64,000 bases of DNA, taken from Heliocidaris tuberculata. Taxonomy: Eukaryota > Echinodermata > Echinoidea > Camarodonta > Echinometridae. The notes beneath the pieces were generated by a model that had not been told where the DNA came from, ran no database searches, and was given only the letters and a program-made list of their open reading frames with translations. The stretch's first letter is position 1. Each line of letters begins with the position of its first letter. The stretch lies in NCBI GenBank assembly GCA_025618425.1, contig CM046847.1:12940968-13004967 (forward strand), given 5' to 3'. A program made the translations under genes and the position numbers. Below, piece after piece: positions 61,081-64,000 of this stretch.

Positions 61081-62187
61081 TATTTCAGGACCTAAAAATC
61101 ACAAAATCATCAAGGAACAAGTTGCGATTATCGATAGAGGCCAAGACAATCGGAAAACTGATCGATTCATATATATTTTAAAACGATTATTATTATCATT
61201 TATTTTTTAAACAATAAGGATATGGAAGTGAAATATTTTTTGTCCTAGTTTCCCCCCTCTAAACAACATGTACAAGTACAAAATGAAGTAGTGACAAGCA
61301 TAATGAGACTTGATTAAAAGAAACAAAACAAACTATTTATTCATATCTTTAATTTTTGAAAAGATCTTCATTCCCCCCCTTTTTTTTTTCTTTTTTCTTT
61401 CCTTTTTTTTTTCTTTTTTCTTTTCTTATTTGTTTTTTTATTTTTTTTTTTTTTTTGGGGGGGGGGAAATCTTTTTTTGTCTTTTTTTTTGGGGGGGAGG
61501 GGGTAAAAGGATCCGTAGTATAAAAGCTCCTCACCCTACTCACAATGAAAAATAAAAACAGAAGGGGTATGAAAATTAATAAAAAATAAAATAATTCAAC
61601 AATATTTTCAAAGCTTTTCATGTTGGTAAGAAGAAAAGGAAAAAGAAATGAAATGAATGAAGAAAAAAAAAAACTTTTGCAGGGGTGGGGGGGGGGACGT
61701 GCCTTCTAGGCCTCGAATCCGCCGACGAGTTATTACCCCCCCCCCCCCCCCCCCCCCATGGTCCTCTTATAATGAAAATGAAAATTTCTTGAATAACTAA
61801 ATAATAAATACATGTATATATAAATACAAGAGGATGAATGTCAAGATCAGGAAAAATATTCAAAGTCATGCAGATGAATTTATTCTATTTTATTTTCTTC
61901 GGTAGATAATACATTTTCGGTGTTTTCCTCTAGCCTTTTAACTCTTTAAACTACTTATTCCTTCGCATTTTCTTTCTTTGATATTCCATAGTTGGTGGTT
62001 TCGAGTTTCTTTAGCTTTAATATTTGAGGTGTATCGTGACTATTTTGTTTGTTTGGTTGATTTTTTTTTTTAAAATAGAAGATGAACGCGATGATGATGA
62101 GGATGATAAAGATGATGCTAATGTCCATGATAATAACGACATATGGCTTAATCCATGTTGATGTAATGATACTTATTTACTCATATA
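61081..62187. other. Upstream of Abraxas: homopolymer-rich non-coding DNA
   Basis: Long T/C/G runs (61375-61505, 61687-61697, 61738-61757) and simple GAT repeats near 62090. No gene seen. Confidence 0.5.
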
Positions 62188-62903
62188 CACTGGCGTAGCC
62201 AGGGGGAGCACAAGGGGGCCATGGCCCCCCTATTCAGCCACTAAGAAAAAAAAAAGCGAGAACGAAAAAGCGGGGGAAGTGAGAGAAAAAAGACTAAAAA
62301 AGAGCTAAGAGCCGTTATCTTTCTCTCAAAATTTGCTAAAACGTCAAAGTTTTCGCCCTTCGCGCGGGAAGGGGGAAATAAATCCCCCCCCCCCTCCCTG
62401 CATCCACCCCTGTTACATACAGTGCAGTATTGTGTCCGAATAATTGAAAAGAAGTCAGGGTGTCGAACTATATTTTTATGCCTAAAAAAATTGTTTGCTA
62501 CGAGCCGTTATCTCTCTCTAAAATTTTCTAAAATGTCAGAGATATCGCGCTTCGCGCGGAAAGGGGACTCCCCTCCCTGCACCCACCCCTGTTACATACA
62601 GTGCAGTATTGCATCCAAATAACTGAAAAGCAGTCACACTAACTTTCCGCCTAAAGAAAGGTGCGACAAGCCGTTATCTTTCTCTCAATTTTGCTATAAA
62701 ACGTCAGACCTTTCGCGATTCGCGCGGGAGGAGGGGAAACTCCCCCTCCCTGCACCCACCCCCTGGAGAGCAGGATTTGCGTTCTCATCACAAATTTCGC
62801 ACGCTTTGCGTGCTTAGAACCGCCCCCTAAAATGAAATTCTGGCTTCGCAGCTGGATCCTCCACGTCTGCCCCCCTTATTGAAAATCCTGGCTACGCCCC
62901 CAT
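62188..62903. mobile_element. hAT-like non-autonomous element, ends CACTGGCGTAGCCAGG / CCTGGCTACGCC, three internal repeats
   Basis: A 7-bp direct repeat TCATATA flanks it (62181-62187, 62904-62910). Three internal units start GCCGTTATCT at 62311, 62504 and 62670, each with a TTCGCGCG-type motif and a CTCCCTGCA(T/C)CCACCC block; the first two also share ACATACAGTGCAGTATTG. Confidence 0.7.
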
Positions 62904-63015
62904 TCATATATCACATTTTTTACAATTTTGTAAATGTAGTAATATTGTTTATGTTTAGTGTGTAAACTCCCTGAAAAACATCCTGCCGCTGAGAGTGATT
63001 AGACTTCTTTCCATA

Positions 63016-63325
<310 letters not shown>

Positions 63326-63769
63326 AACAAGCATGAAAATAATAGTGTTTGTATTATCTTCTTTTTTTTTCTTTTTTTTTTTTCATTTTACGACGTTAAA
63401 TTATAGTAGCCTTGACAAAAACATGAGAGACTGAATGAATGCATTTAGTAAACACACGGAAAAGATAATATGACATTCTTTTGTTCAGAAAATAATAGCA
63501 TATCAAATTTACCAAATATATAATGTGAAATTATAAAATACAGCAATAATAACAATGATAGCCTTGGCTTTCACATAGTTAATTCATGAATGCGCTAATA
63601 AATCACCTCTTATCGTAATAATACGTGTAACAAAAAATAATTTGGTAATAATCTGAGAGCGACAGAGATATCCCTAAATAATTGGCAGAATTTCAACAGG
63701 CGCTCGTCACTTGTGGTAATTCTTCAAATAAAATATTTCTATGCATCTATAGTAGTGATAGGACCCAAT

Positions 63770-64000
63770 CAGGGACGGTGCGCCCGGGGGGGGGGGGGGG
63801 TGGGCACAGTGCCCTCCCCCCCCCCCCCACTTCTTCAAGTACCCCAAAAGTGCCCTTTTTATTTCTGAAAAATGCCTCCTTTCTCTCTATGATAAGTGCC
63901 CTTTTTTTTACTACTAAATGCGCCCCTTTTCCTTTCTAATGTACGCCCTTTCCCCTTCTGTTAAGTACCCTTTTTTCTCCTTCTGAAAAGTGCCCCTTTT
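63770..64000. repeat. G-run / C-run element, cut by the window edge
   Basis: GGGACGGTGCGCCCG, then an 18-base G run, a C run near 63817-63829, then repeated (A)GTGCCC(C)TTTT phrases: AAGTGCCCTTTTT recurs at least four times in the last 150 bases. Confidence 0.6.

Overview
The window is animal nuclear DNA. It carries two intron-rich genes on the minus strand, with short exons, GT-AG introns and a very dense load of small transposable elements. Protein sequence and repeat content (L2/CR1-like LINEs, an R2-type endonuclease retroelement, hundreds of bases of G or C homopolymer, foldback elements, many MITEs) point to a marine deuterostome. An echinoderm, probably a sea urchin, is the best guess, inferred from overall character rather than from a search.

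Layout: 1-9.1 kb is repeat territory. It holds the 3' end of a retrotransposon with a restriction-like endonuclease, a long foldback element built of about 17-bp units, an L2/CR1-like LINE interrupted by a small inverted-repeat element, and a 0.9-1 kb duplication. 9.1-20.6 kb has no gene I can support and is filled with MITEs, nested TTAA-flanked elements and foldbacks. 20.78-43.70 kb is a complete insulin-degrading enzyme (IDE) gene: 23 coding exons that I joined by splice phase into exactly 1019 codons plus stop. 43.7-49.3 kb is intergenic. 49.32-60.88 kb is a complete Abraxas gene (BRCA1-A/BRISC scaffold): 9 coding exons, 457 residues. 60.9-64 kb is repeats. The two genes act in unrelated pathways (peptide degradation; ubiquitin signalling at DNA damage), and nothing suggests co-regulation beyond shared orientation.

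Most notable points. (1) IDE has an N-terminal presequence-like exon with a second Met at residue 31 and a separate last exon ending in Ser-Lys-Leu, so one gene could address mitochondria, cytosol and peroxisomes; retention of the last intron would remove the peroxisomal tag. (2) Abraxas ends in Ser-Pro-Thr-Tyr where the vertebrate Abraxas1 BRCT-binding tail is Ser-Pro-Thr-Phe. (3) At least seven exons of the two genes have nearby decayed partial copies ('exon shadows') that keep exon and splice-flank sequence, several still open but with the donor lost. (4) Five unrelated-looking foldback elements share one architecture: arrays of short degenerate phrase-like units, inverted between the two arms. 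(5) At least five MITE families share the terminus TTAA-AG(G), with one nested inside another. All coordinates were read by eye; identities quoted are visual estimates.
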